Part shown: one piece after another, positions 36,055-46,004 of the stretch | Numbering within the stretch: the first letter of the stretch is position 1 | Layout of the letters: every line of letters begins with the position of its first letter | Source: Chlorops oryzae | Taxonomy: Eukaryota; Arthropoda; Insecta; Diptera; Chloropidae | DNA: 64,000 nucleotides | Direction of reading: 5' to 3' | Assembly: GCA_020466095.1 (NCBI GenBank) | Contig: CM035808.1 | Coordinates: 27,178,151 to 27,242,150 of the forward strand | Translations under genes and position numbers: made by a program | The notes under the pieces: generated by a model | What the model was told of the DNA's origin: nothing | Database searches by the model: none | What the model saw: the letters and a program-made list of their open reading frames with translations, nothing else

Positions 36055-37646
36055 TAATCTCCACCATATTATCTTCAATATACTAAGCTTGGGTATTATA
36101 TTTAAGTTTTGTGAAGCAAAATTTAAGATCTTTAAAACTTTGCTGATATGTCGATGAAAACTCGACCCCTTAATATCTTTATGAGGGACAAGGACTGGCT
36201 AACTGGACCAAATAAGCTTCTTTAAGCATCATCCCTTCGTTTCTTTCTCTCCGTCTCACTCTACACTTTCCATAAAAATGTTTTAATCGTAGTTTTTACA
36301 CAAAGATAATCTTATTAGGGTTTTGTGAAACGAGAAGACCACCGTGAAGGACATAAACCACTTAGAACGACCGCAGAAGTGCGTTGCACAGATTAAAATA
36401 GCGCTTTTATTATTTCATTTCATTAACTTCGACCCCGTTGTTCCCATTGACCCTAAAGACTTCAGCAGAAATACTTTTATATGTGGAATTTCACTTCATA
36501 GCAAGCTTATTATTCACTGAAGCATGAGCGCTTTAAGGCAGGAGTTTTTTATTTTTTTGCTTTAAGGAATGAATTTGAGTTATCTTAAGTAAGGATAAAA
36601 ATCATACATTGCAAGAACTCTGTTGTCTTTTATTACATTTATAGTTGCAACAAGTAGTGATGAATATATGCAACATGTAGAAAGGTACCAAATGGTTTGA
36701 GCACAAAAAGGATACCCACATTTCACAGCATGAATTAATGGAATAAATCTTAAGAACACGAGTAAAGGTTAGCCTTCATTGAACTTTCTTCTTCAATAAC
36801 AAGTGCAACATGTTTAAGGAGGTGAACCATCCGTTGTTGCATTTTCCCGCAATGTTCGTTCCAGTGCAGCGTTTCAAAGTCGTTTATCAACATCGAATGA
36901 ATTTAAAATACAATTTTGACTTTTTGTTGTGCAATTTTCTTCGTCTTTTATAGAAATATTCGAAGATTGTGCTATTCAAACACAATAGAAAAACCAGTTT
37001 GCTGCCATTTATGGTTGGGTTACATAGGTGTACGTACATACAGAAATGTATTTTAGACAGAAGAGTTAAGTATAAATAAAAGTTTTAATATTAAAGGATA
37101 GAAAGAGTCTTTATTTGCTGCCAAACTTCAATTGATATAAATATTTCTAACATATTCTGACTCCTTGGTACCCGATGATATAGCAATCTCAACCTTAAAT
37201 GTTGAAGAACTTTCCTTTATTGATTTTCATAAGATGCTTTTCATTTGAAGTTATTATCATGATGAGTAGGCAAAAGACCTTTTTAAGCAAGAACAGTGTC
37301 TTTCACTTGAGTATGTGAAGCTCAAGTGCCTTAGAGCGGAAATTATATGCTTAGAAGTTAGGCGAAAATCTTGTCAAATCCGATTACAGTTCGCTTTTTT
37401 TTTTCAATCTCCACGCATCATATTTTTTTTAAATCGTTCGACGAAACTCGCAAAATGCTTTTCCTTTTTATATAATTAAATAAAAATCAAAAATTTACCA
37501 GGTTGTTTTATTACATCGTTGAGACATAAAATTTTCTTAGAACTTTGTGCTTTCTAGCACATGCTTATCATTTCATAATCAAAAGATTGTGTTCAGATAT
37601 TCCTGTATGTTAAATTTGGTTCTCTCTTCATACGTACCTTTAACTC

Positions 37647-37677
<31 letters not shown>

Positions 37678-39018
37678 CATACTTTGTATGGATAAGAGAG
37701 CGGCAAAAACCATTTACGGTAAACAAAATCGAGTCGGCAGAACAACAAGAACTCGTGACGCTTTTACCAGCATAAAGAACATTAATGCGGTGTAATTATA
37801 AAATAAAAGGCACTTTTTTTAAAGAAGAAATGCGCAGGTGACTATCCTTTTGTAAATAGAAATCTCATGCAGCAAGGTTTTGCTCATTTTATGGTTTGTT
37901 AATTGGTGACACATATGGCACCTTAACTTCGGAATGCTTAAATGAACTTGTTTGTTCTGTATTTTTAGTATTACCAAAAATACATGCGTAAAATATTTAT
38001 GAATGTTTTAGTGGCGTTGAGCAAATGAAATTTGAAATTAAGGTTGAGAGATGCTAATTTTTTTCATAAACAGAAATTTATCGACTTTACAAAAATTTAA
38101 TATTTTTGCATGAGAGTGTATTCAAATTTCCATTTAGTATGAGCCGGCTCCTTAGAAAAAAAACATTAACATTTTGTGTACATTCCAACCGACTTATTCC
38201 TAACAAAACCCTAAAATGGGTTTAAGCTTTTCTTTTGGAAAATCGTTATGTCATTGTTGTCACTAGTTTTTAAATTCGGTGTTCTCAAACACCCGAATAA
38301 TTTCGAATTTTTTCAACTTCATTACAACCGCCTCATATGCAAATGATTTTGGCATATAGATGAAGCCAAGCATGAATTCTGAAGCCAGTTTTGCTATCGA
38401 CTTAGCTACTCTGGCTGCTAACTGTAGCTTAACTGAGGCCATGTAAATCAGCAGTGTCATCCTGAGCCTATGTTTGTATTAATAGGAAAATGATTTGAAA
38501 CCAAGCTTAAAAAATTCTATAACAAATCAACCAACCTTTTTCCTTCCCCAGCAACCAAGTGCAGTTAAAACTTGTAAGCTAACAAGAGCTCCACCTCCAT
38601 TTCTTTTAAGTGCTAAGTCCTCTATAATAAAGTTTGACAATGAAAGGGTTATTCGCTATTTATATGACTTTGTTTTTCGGGTTGGCAAGTTTTCTATCAA
38701 CTAAAGCTGCCTCAATAAAGAGTTCTCACAGATGATTTCCTCTGAATCTTACTCATGTTGGCAAATATTTTAATTAATGGTATCGAATCCATATTTATTA
38801 TTTTTTTCATCGCAATTAAACGAAATTCAGCTTACAAAAGCTTTAAATAGACAAAACAGTTATTTAATTCTTAATCTTGTGTAAACCTATCATTATGAAT
38901 AAGAAGGTAAATGAATTCCTTTTCCATTTAAACGACAACGTACACGCTCACGCATACTCTATTTTTGTCACTAGTATCGTCGACGTATGAGTAACGTGAT
39001 TTCATATTCAATTATGCA
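36055..39018. other. Intergenic, no supported gene
   Basis: No gene is recognised. A run of 29 A residues lies at about 37648-37676. It could be the tail of an old retroposed sequence, but I cannot see a body or target duplication around it. Confidence 0.5.
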
Positions 39019-39032
39019 CCCAGTTGTAAAAT

Positions 39033-39285
39033 TATGCATGCATGCCCATAGTATTCATGATTCATGCATTCCTTTGCTGCAAAAAATCATGAGCCCGTAG
39101 TATTCATGATTCATGCATTCCTTTGCTGCAAAAAAGCATGCATGCCCTATTTTCATGATTCATGCGTTCCCCTGCTGCAAAAAAGCATGCATGCTCGTAG
39201 ATTCATGATTCTGGCCTTTGCTGAAAAAATCATGCATGCCCTAGCATTCATGATTCATGCGTTGATAATCATGATGATGCTGGAT
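39033..39285. repeat. Imperfect tandem repeats with CATGCATG
   Basis: About five units of 50-58 bp. Each has GCATGCATGCCC, then ATTCATGATTCATGC, then TTGCTGCAAAAAA. The units differ by substitutions and small deletions. Single-strand forms would fold readily because of the ATGCAT and TCATGA palindromes. Confidence 0.8.
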
Positions 39286-39317
39286 TTCATGTTCACATTC
39301 TGATCGCCGCGCCGCCG

Positions 39318-39391
39318 AAGGGAAGCTAGCCTAGTGCTTAAATGCTAGGTCTTCCAGCCGACAGAGCCGGGTTCGAGCCCTGGCTCTGTTG
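39318..39391 (+). ncRNA. tRNA-like module with B box in a long hairpin
   Basis: An A-box-like TAGCCTAGTGCTTAAATG (39327-39344) is followed at the usual distance by a perfect B box, GGTTCGAGCC (39370-39379). The B box sits in a hairpin of about 12 bp (39360-39390: GACAGAGCCGGG against CCTGGCTCTGTT), longer than a normal T arm. There is no acceptor stem pairing the two ends, so it is not a functional tRNA. It is followed by A and T runs. I infer a tRNA-derived or pol III promoter-like unit. Confidence 0.5.
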
Positions 39392-39632
39392 AGAAAAAAA
39401 AAATTTTTTTAAATTATCTAAATTTTTTTTTTTTTTTTTCTTTTTAATTAATTTTTTTTAATTGAAAATCTTGCAACAAAAATTTTTTTTTTAATTTTTT
39501 CCCATATTAAAATGTTTTTTTTAATATTTGCTGAGAATAAATTTTTTTTCTTTGAAAATTCTATGCGCGCGTTTCAAAGCAAACTTGATCAACAAAAAAC
39601 TCAGTTAGCGTTTTGATAAGAAAATTCAATTT

Positions 39633-39704
39633 GCCTATACAGTGTAATGGTAAAGACACCGAATTACCAACCGAGCGGTCGTGGTTCGATTCTCGGACGA
39701 GACG
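39633..39704 (+). ncRNA. tRNA-derived pseudogene-like module
   Basis: Seventy-two bases with an A-box-like AGTGTAATGGTAAAGAC (39641-39657) and a B box, GGTTCGATTC (39683-39692). The middle, CCGAATTACCAACCGAG, resembles an anticodon arm with loop TTACCAA (anticodon ACC), but the stem is mismatched, and the acceptor ends do not pair. It is followed by an A-rich tract. I take it as tRNA-derived, not an active tRNA gene. Confidence 0.45.
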
Positions 39705-40080
39705 AAAAAATAAAAAAAAGTTAGAAAAGTGAAAAGTTTAAAAAAAGAAAAAAAGCAAAATAAGAAAGAAAAAAAAAACAAAACATAAAAAAAAATTTTT
39801 TTTTCTAATTTTATTTTTTTTAAAAAACAAAATAACATTGTTGAACCATTCGTGGAGGGAACACATGTTTTGTGTTCTCAAGCATTGTTGAATCATGCAT
39901 AGTAGGGAACACATATTTCATGGGTTCCCAAGCATTGATAAAACATTTTTCGTCTATGCATTATTTCCTATGACAAGCCTTAAGAAAAAGAAATGAATAG
40001 GCATGGAAGTTTGGCATGCATGCAAAGCACCCTTAGGAGGCATGATTCATGCATCTTTCATGAATATTTTTACAACTGGG

Positions 40081-42300
40081 CACTGCATCAATATTGCGTA
40101 TACGCCATTCTATAAAGATGTTTTTAAAAATTGAAGAAATTGAAAGTGAATATTCGAGCACCTAGAATCTATCATATCGATGTATTTATTGAATGCTTGA
40201 TAAAAAAAATTTGTAGCCTTTATTTATTTTTTATTGGCTCCTCAGTGTTTTCTCCCAGGAACTGAGGTCAGCTACTTAAATACTTTTCAAATCGTTTGGG
40301 TGTGGCTTCATTTGACATGCGTTCGAAATTATAGGTGAAATGTGTCAACCTGTAAATGGTGATTTAATACTGCAATTTTCTGGGTCTCGCTTTCCTTGAA
40401 CATTCTTTTGTGTGAAAATGTACGCAAAACGCGTCAATAATGGAAGTCTGCGAAATAGTTAACTACCGAATCGCGTGTAAAATGCAATTAGCCATCAAAA
40501 TATATTCCTCTCTTTGAATAATAACTAGAACCCGACATGCGGGAAAGTGACATTAAGTATGCTTATTAGTCGTTATTTAAATTTGTTGAACAAAGGTACA
40601 GAGTTATGAAAAGCATTTATAGGGACTGAGAAAAATCTCTGAAGTGGGAAGGACTTTTCTAAGTCCGTCTTTTCGATTGCATTTAAGAATTTCATGAAGC
40701 AAGAACATTCTTGAATATTAACCGTAAATGAAGTTTCTATTCGCACAAACTCTTTAAATTTTTTGTAAAGGATTTGAATATCAATATTGCTTTCTTCTTG
40801 AACACTACGAAATGGCTGTAAGGTGCATACATCATCGATTCGGTGGAGCCCGCTGTGCTTAGTAAGCCAGCGTAAGCCATTCTGAAAACCGGTAAACTTG
40901 CTGATGCTATTAAAACTTTAGGACATGTATCGTGTGGAAGAAAACCGCTTTAGAGTGTTATTTTTAATGAGAATTTTAAAACTGAACAAATGATTTGCTA
41001 CAGTCAAACGTTAGCTGAAACCATTTTCGGAGCATACTTTTGAGCGAGCAAGTAAACAAACATGTTGTCAGCTAAAATAAATTCATTTCTCTGAAGGATG
41101 TTGTTCAATTGTTTGGCTGAAAAAAGTTTTGAATTGTTTTGCGATTGTTGTGGCGCAGAAGAGTGAAAGCACGGGAACTGTTATTCAATGTCGCGAACAA
41201 AGAGGGAGCTTTTCGCTCATTGAAAAGAATTTTAAATAAATTCGAGTACCACGGTGACGTGTGTTTTTCAGAGTGTGCTTCGAAATACGATGCGACACTG
41301 AAATTGACATGTGTGTAGGCATGCGATGCACGTGAGTTGAAAGCTAATCGCATGCCTTAACACATTTACTTACGAAATTTCTTTTCAAAGCTAAGTCTTT
41401 TAAGCGATATTTATCCAAGAAATGTAGGAGTTTTCGAACACTTGAAATTCAAAGAAAATTGAAAACACTTTTTGGATAATTTGATTTTGTTCAGCTAATA
41501 TTTCTATGAAGAAAGTTTAAAGTACATTTCGGAGGCTTCTTTTACAAAGCAATTAAGGCAGTGAATCATTTTAATTGAATGATTCATTTTAAAGAATACA
41601 TTTTTCATGAAGCAAATTGAAAGGGGTTGAAAGGAATTGAAAGAATTATTCTCAACTTATATATTTCATAAGGAATGGAAGGTTATTTTTCTCAAAGTAG
41701 GAAATTCTTAGAGCAAAAACCCAAGGTTAACGAAAATAAGAGCCCTTCTGGCTTTCTTCGAATTCAAAAATTCAAAGAAGATGTTCTTCCCATTTCGATA
41801 TCAAAATAATCGAATCGATTTGTTTCATTTAATTAAGCATATTTAAAATTGAAGAATTGAATAACAGCATTAAATTCGATAATAAGAGAGCTCAAAAGCG
41901 TTCATAAATTCTAATTAAATTGAAATCAATTATTAAATATCAAGACTCTTATAATTGGCAATAAATAAATTTGGTTGCAAAAGCTCTCAGGAAACAATGC
42001 CATTTCCATTTATCCGGTTTGCGGCAGTGAAGGGTGTGAGCGTGTGCAACAAGTTAAAACAGGAAAACAAGAAACGGAAGTAGTGACAATGACGACAAAA
42101 AAATGTATTAATTTTCATTTGTGAAAACGTTTACTTCTGTGGCAAATAAATGCTAAATTACTGCTTGAATCGATTTTGCAATGATTTTATGGTTTTTTTA
42201 AAAGAATTTTTTATCCCATTGCATGGGGTTGAAATGTGTAGGAGGGCATTAGAAACCTCACACTTTCGCTTGTGAAGAGTTTCTTCAATTTTGTTGCACA
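40081..42300. other. Intergenic, no supported gene
   Basis: No gene is recognised. The minus frame at 41105-41353 has no domain. The last part runs into the proposed promoter region at 42.3 kb. Confidence 0.5.
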
Positions 42301-42323
42301 CAGTTTGCCATTTGAGAAAATAG

Positions 42324-42516
42324 TATAAAATGCGGTTATACGTTATTTTCAATGCTTTACTTTTGTTCGTTCTTCGCCGCGGCCGCTGCGCAGCCGAGCC
42401 TTTACGCACGACGAAAGAATCATCATAGCGAGTACTTCTTATTTTTCTGCAGCGCTAGCTCGTGAGAAAGCTCCTTCCCGATGAGAAGGAGAAACAGTTA
42501 GTCTTCGATCAGTGTC
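42324..42516 (+). promoter_or_regulatory. Candidate core promoter region, plus strand
   Basis: TATAAAA at 42324-42330 lies 27 bp before TTCAATG, a possible start at 42351. A GC-rich island follows (42374-42400, CCGCGGCCGCTGCGCAGCC), which is striking in this AT-rich window. A fly-type initiator, TCAGTG, lies at 42509-42514 with A+1 at 42511. I see no clear downstream promoter element at +28. The choice between the two starts is open. This is inference from motifs only. Confidence 0.4.
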
Positions 42517-42901
42517 TGATTAAAACGCGCTTCGCCGCTCCACAAATATTTCAAATCGCAAACGAAAAAAAAAAACCCAAATTAAATATATGAAATCATA
42601 AAATTTAAGTGAACAAAAAATCCCGAAAAGAAAAACAAAAACCAAAAAGAAAAAACAGAAAAAAATTTTGAACAAATTTTTCGCCAAGAGGCATCGCCCC
42701 TTTTTTATTTAATCGCCGGTGAATTCACCTTTGTGTTTTAAATTTAAGTGGGCCAAGAAGGCCATTATCAGTTTTAAAAAATCAACTCTCAAATTTTTAT
42801 TCGCGGCGCGCAATCGCCGGCAAATTAATCCACACCACGACCAAGGGAACAGCAGAACCAACAGCAATCAGCAACCACTCCGCGACGACCAGCAATCACA
42901 G
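42511..42901 (+). other. Probable 5' untranslated first exon of a plus-strand gene
   Basis: The stretch begins at an initiator-like TCAGTG. It is A-rich and then rich in CAG, CAA and ACC words (about 42840-42900), as many fly 5' UTRs are, and ends in ATCACAG|GTACGT, a near-consensus splice donor at 42901/42902. It contains only one short ATG frame (near 42589, three codons), so it would be non-coding apart from a tiny upstream frame. I could not find a matching coding exon to the right in this window, so the gene probably continues beyond it. Confidence 0.4.
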
Positions 42902-44147
42902 GTACGTCTCCTCTTTGTTGTCCCTCACACTAACAACTTTTTTAAAATCGATTTTCATTCTTTTATGAATAAAATGCAACATTTTTGTACAGAAGTGTTT
43001 CTTTCAAGTCCTTTTTTTGAGCGCTTCACAATTTTTTTTTTTTCTAAATAATTAATAAAGACCTTTCATCCTTAAGGGGTTTTTTTTTAATACCAAGATC
43101 CGAGGTAAATATTCTACTTTAAGAGATAATTCATTTATAAGGACTATTTACTTGTGGTAAACTACACAGGATATTTAATGAAGATATTTAATTTCCCCAG
43201 TGGCACAATAAACGCGACATTGATTAAATTCTAGAGAATTTCGTTTGTGTTTAACAAACATTTGAACAGAGATATTATCACTTTCAATTTTATTTCATGC
43301 GACCAATTACGGGCTCTCTCTTGGATAAGCGCAGAAAACTTTTGCTCTACATCGTTTCACTCCCATTAAATTATTCCATATTTAGTAGCAAGATGACATT
43401 TCTAGAGCTTTGTATAACCTCGTTTAATTCATGTTCAAAGCGAGCGAATAATTAAACAGCAATGTTCGTCTGGAACTTTTTCGCTGAGTGAAATAAATTA
43501 AATGTGGCAACCAGGATATGCGAACCAATGTAGGGGCCGCAGACATGTTTCCGCCCAGTATGCTGGCATTTGTCCTTCGTCTCGAAAGTTGGTTGACAAC
43601 CGTTTTATCATCTGCGCTAAGGTCATGGCTCTGCGGCAGATTGAGAGGAGATTTATTTTTGTGGGAATTCTAATAGTTCCACCGCGAATCACCAGACCGT
43701 TGAGTTATTTTCCATCGGTATTCTAGCAACACAGAAAATTTTTTGTTTGCTCTGTTGCTGGGATGTGTTGAGCATCCTTAGCAACTGCAGTTTAGGGTAG
43801 GGGGATAAAAGATAATTCTTAAGATAATTAAGGAAAGGTAAGGAAACATTGGCAGGTACGTGGCTGTGCAGGTTCTTTTTCAATAGTGAAGGCCTTAACC
43901 TCAACAGCAAATACCTTATTGTAATAATTTTGTTCTTGGAAAGTACGTAGCAGTGGTTTCGGTTAACCGCCAAACTGGAAAGGAAAACAAACAAAGCAAA
44001 CGGAAATTAATGAATCTTCATCATTCTACCCGCAAGTATTTTAGACTGATGAGCTGCGAATCTAAGAGCGGCAAAGAAAAATGGAATTAAAATTCAATGT
44101 GAAACGATTTTTAAATTTAAAGGTTGAAAAACATTTTTCTACGAATT
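42902..44147. other. Possible intron or intergenic, no supported gene
   Basis: If the exon above is real, this is the start of its intron. 43500-43690 is less AT-rich and open on both strands, but neither reading has a start context or domain I recognise. Confidence 0.4.
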
Positions 44148-44294
44148 AGGAGCTATCTCCAGTTCTGTCAGAAATGAAACAGAAATGAAAAACTTCATAT
44201 AAAATACCACTTCAGAAAATTTCTGATTCATTTCTGAAGCATTTTTTTTTTTATATGAAGTTTTTCATTTCTGATAGAGATGCAGATAGCCCCT
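44148..44294. repeat. Small foldback (MITE-like), 147 bp
   Basis: The left arm starts AGGAGCTATCTCCAGTTCTG and the right arm, inverted, starts AGGGGCTATCTGCATCTCTA. Both continue into CAGAAATGAAAAACTTCATAT after an 11-bp extra repeat unit on the left. The arms are about 45-55 bp. No target duplication is recognised, so superfamily is unknown. Confidence 0.75.
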
Positions 44295-44774
44295 GACTTG
44301 TAATATTTTCCAAAAAACGTATGAACCCGAGCCACTGTGCGCCGTGACGATATGTCAAAAATATTTTGGCACATTGTTGCACATGTTTAATGATGATGAG
44401 TTTTTGCCATGTTTGCAGAGGAAATTTTCATCTTACTTGATAGAGCTTAACCCCCCTGAAAGTTGTTATTATTAATCACTTAACGTGTCACCTTGACTTT
44501 ATTCTTGTGGCACGGTTGAAATATTTCAGAGATTATTCTAGCGGTCCTCAGTCCTTAAAATAGGATTTTTAGTAAAATTAAGGCCTAAAGCCACTTAAAT
44601 AATAGTCTAGGTATTAAGCTTAAAAATTGAAATTTTTAATTCAGAAATTATTGTTAATATATTCATAGTACTCTCACACAAAGCTTCGTTGTGCTAATTA
44701 AAGGCTTACAGCTTAAAATGAGACAATCGCAATCGTTTAGCTAAGAGAAATCGTTCTGCTCAAATATAATTATT

Positions 44775-46004
44775 TATGTACATTAGGGCGGGTCGATTCA
44801 TTTTCGCAAAAATGGTATAGCAAAATCGTAATCTACAGAAAATTCTAAGAAAATTTCCCTCAGAAACCATAGTCCTAAAATCAATCCCTGTTCCGCGCAA
44901 ATCGACTTCAATATTTGTCAATGACGATAAGTTTTCATTGAAATTTTTTTTTTTTTTAATTTTTTTATTTTCTAGTGATACAATTCTTAGGCCCATTTTC
45001 TACTGTTCCGGTTAAATTTTATCGTCACGATATCCTCTCAAAATGTCAACATTTTCATACAAAGTTTTTTGTTTTTCGGAACGAAAACTTTAATCAGAAC
45101 AGTAGCAAACGGGCCTTAGAGGCTTTATATTTCTTAACATACATAAGTGGATCAATTTTTTTATTAAAATCATTCGGAATGTGGTTTTTGCATATAAAGT
45201 TGTTGTTATACTTAATATCAGCTATAAATGGTAGTTTGCTATTATTTAAATTTGTACAATCAACAAAATATTTACCACCAACTCTTCGAGAAATCGTGAA
45301 CAAAGTAGTTCAAAATAATCCATATTTTGCTCATCCCGAAAACGTCTTGCTAACAATGCTTTTCGATGAAAGAAAAAATGTTCGTGAAAAAGCAATAACT
45401 AAAATTTTGCATTATCGCGATAAGCTCTATAATCCAGCCAAACTTAGAATTTACAAAAAGTTTACGATCAATTTTGAATGCTTGGACTACATGAATATGA
45501 TAGATTTGGATGATGACAACATTTTATCTGAGCCTCCCTTCACGGCCAACATTACTTACGAATACTCGTTGGAGTACATTGGGTTTGGCGCTCCACCGTT
45601 GGCTGACCCGAAAATTCCCTTACACATTCAAGGAACAGAGCGATGTGTGCAGCTTCTGACTAGTGTTTCACAGCGAGTTACAGAAAAAAATCGAAATGAT
45701 GCGATAGCAGTAACATTGGAAAGTCGTGGAAGAACGGCTCGAATGGAGTGCAAAAAAGATTTAAAAAACTAACTTTTATCTTAATTTTAACAACATAATT
45801 TAAAAAAATACTTTTAAAAAAAACTTCAATGAAAACTTATCGTCATTGAAAAATTTTGAGGTCGATTTGCGCGGAACAGGGATTGATTTTAGGACTATGG
45901 TTTCTGAGGGAAATTTTCTTAGAATTTGTCGTAGATTACGATTTTGCTATACCATTTTTGATTTTTTTTCCACCCTTACAAATCGACCCGGCCTAATGTA
46001 CATA
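44775..46004 (+). mobile_element. TIR element with about 190-bp inverted ends and a transposase-like remnant
   Basis: The left end (44775-44960) and the inverted right end (45815-46004) are near-identical over about 190 bp. Both begin TATGTACATTAGG(G/C)CGGGTCGATT, with shared inner runs such as CAGAAACCATAGTCC and GATAAGTTTTCATTGAA. If the element proper starts at CATTAGG (44781) it is flanked by TA on both sides. The centre holds one 797-bp open stretch with only the C-terminal part of a protein, so this is an internally deleted copy of a larger element. Confidence 0.85.
44976..45772 (+). CDS. Transposase-like protein, C-terminal part only
   Basis: The 265-codon frame opens directly after a strong acceptor (TTTTATTTTCTAG|TG), so it reads as a last exon or a deletion remnant. 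Its first in-frame ATG is only at 45179. Recognisable pieces are MWFLHIK (69-75), NGSLLLFKFVQSTKYL (about 85-100), NPYFAHPENVLL with DERKNVREKA (about 114-138), LSEPPFTANI (about 180-189) and HIQGTERCVQLLTSVS (about 217-232). From memory these match the C-terminus of a widespread family of repeat-encoded proteins that databases call uncharacterised, in which the last motif is usually HTQ.VER.VKLVTE. The catalytic part, expected upstream, is absent. I cannot name the transposon superfamily. The segment before residue 69 looks diverged or frame-shifted. Confidence 0.6.

Larger units (their letters stand above)
39019..40080. mobile_element. TIR element with CATGCATG repeats and two tRNA-like modules
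   Basis: The left end is CCCAGTTGTAAAATTATGC. The right end, read on the opposite strand, is CCCAGTTGTAAAAATATTC, so the ends are inverted repeats of about 13 bp and similar beyond. No clear target duplication is found. The left third has four to five imperfect repeats of about 50-58 bp with CATGCATG and ATTCATGATTCATGC. The middle has two pol III-like modules amid A/T homopolymers. Towards the right, an approximate 60-bp repeat with GGGAACACAT occurs twice (39858 and 39907). There is no coding frame of note. Confidence 0.65.

Noticed and set aside
37648..37676. A29 run as the tail of a retrotransposon.
   Set aside because: No reverse-transcriptase remnant, pol III box or flanking target duplication can be seen near it.
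39064..39303. A 79-codon frame with repeated FMIHAF-type units.
   Set aside because: It is a translation of the CATGCATG tandem repeats with a period close to a multiple of three.
42158..42409. An 83-codon basic minus-strand frame next to the proposed promoter.
   Set aside because: Starts on GTG, and its basic start comes from the GC-rich promoter patch; no domain.
44760..44996. Frames inside the TIRs of the element at 44775-46004 (also 45846-46028), which encode similar peptides.
   Set aside because: The similarity arises because the TIRs are inverted copies of each other.
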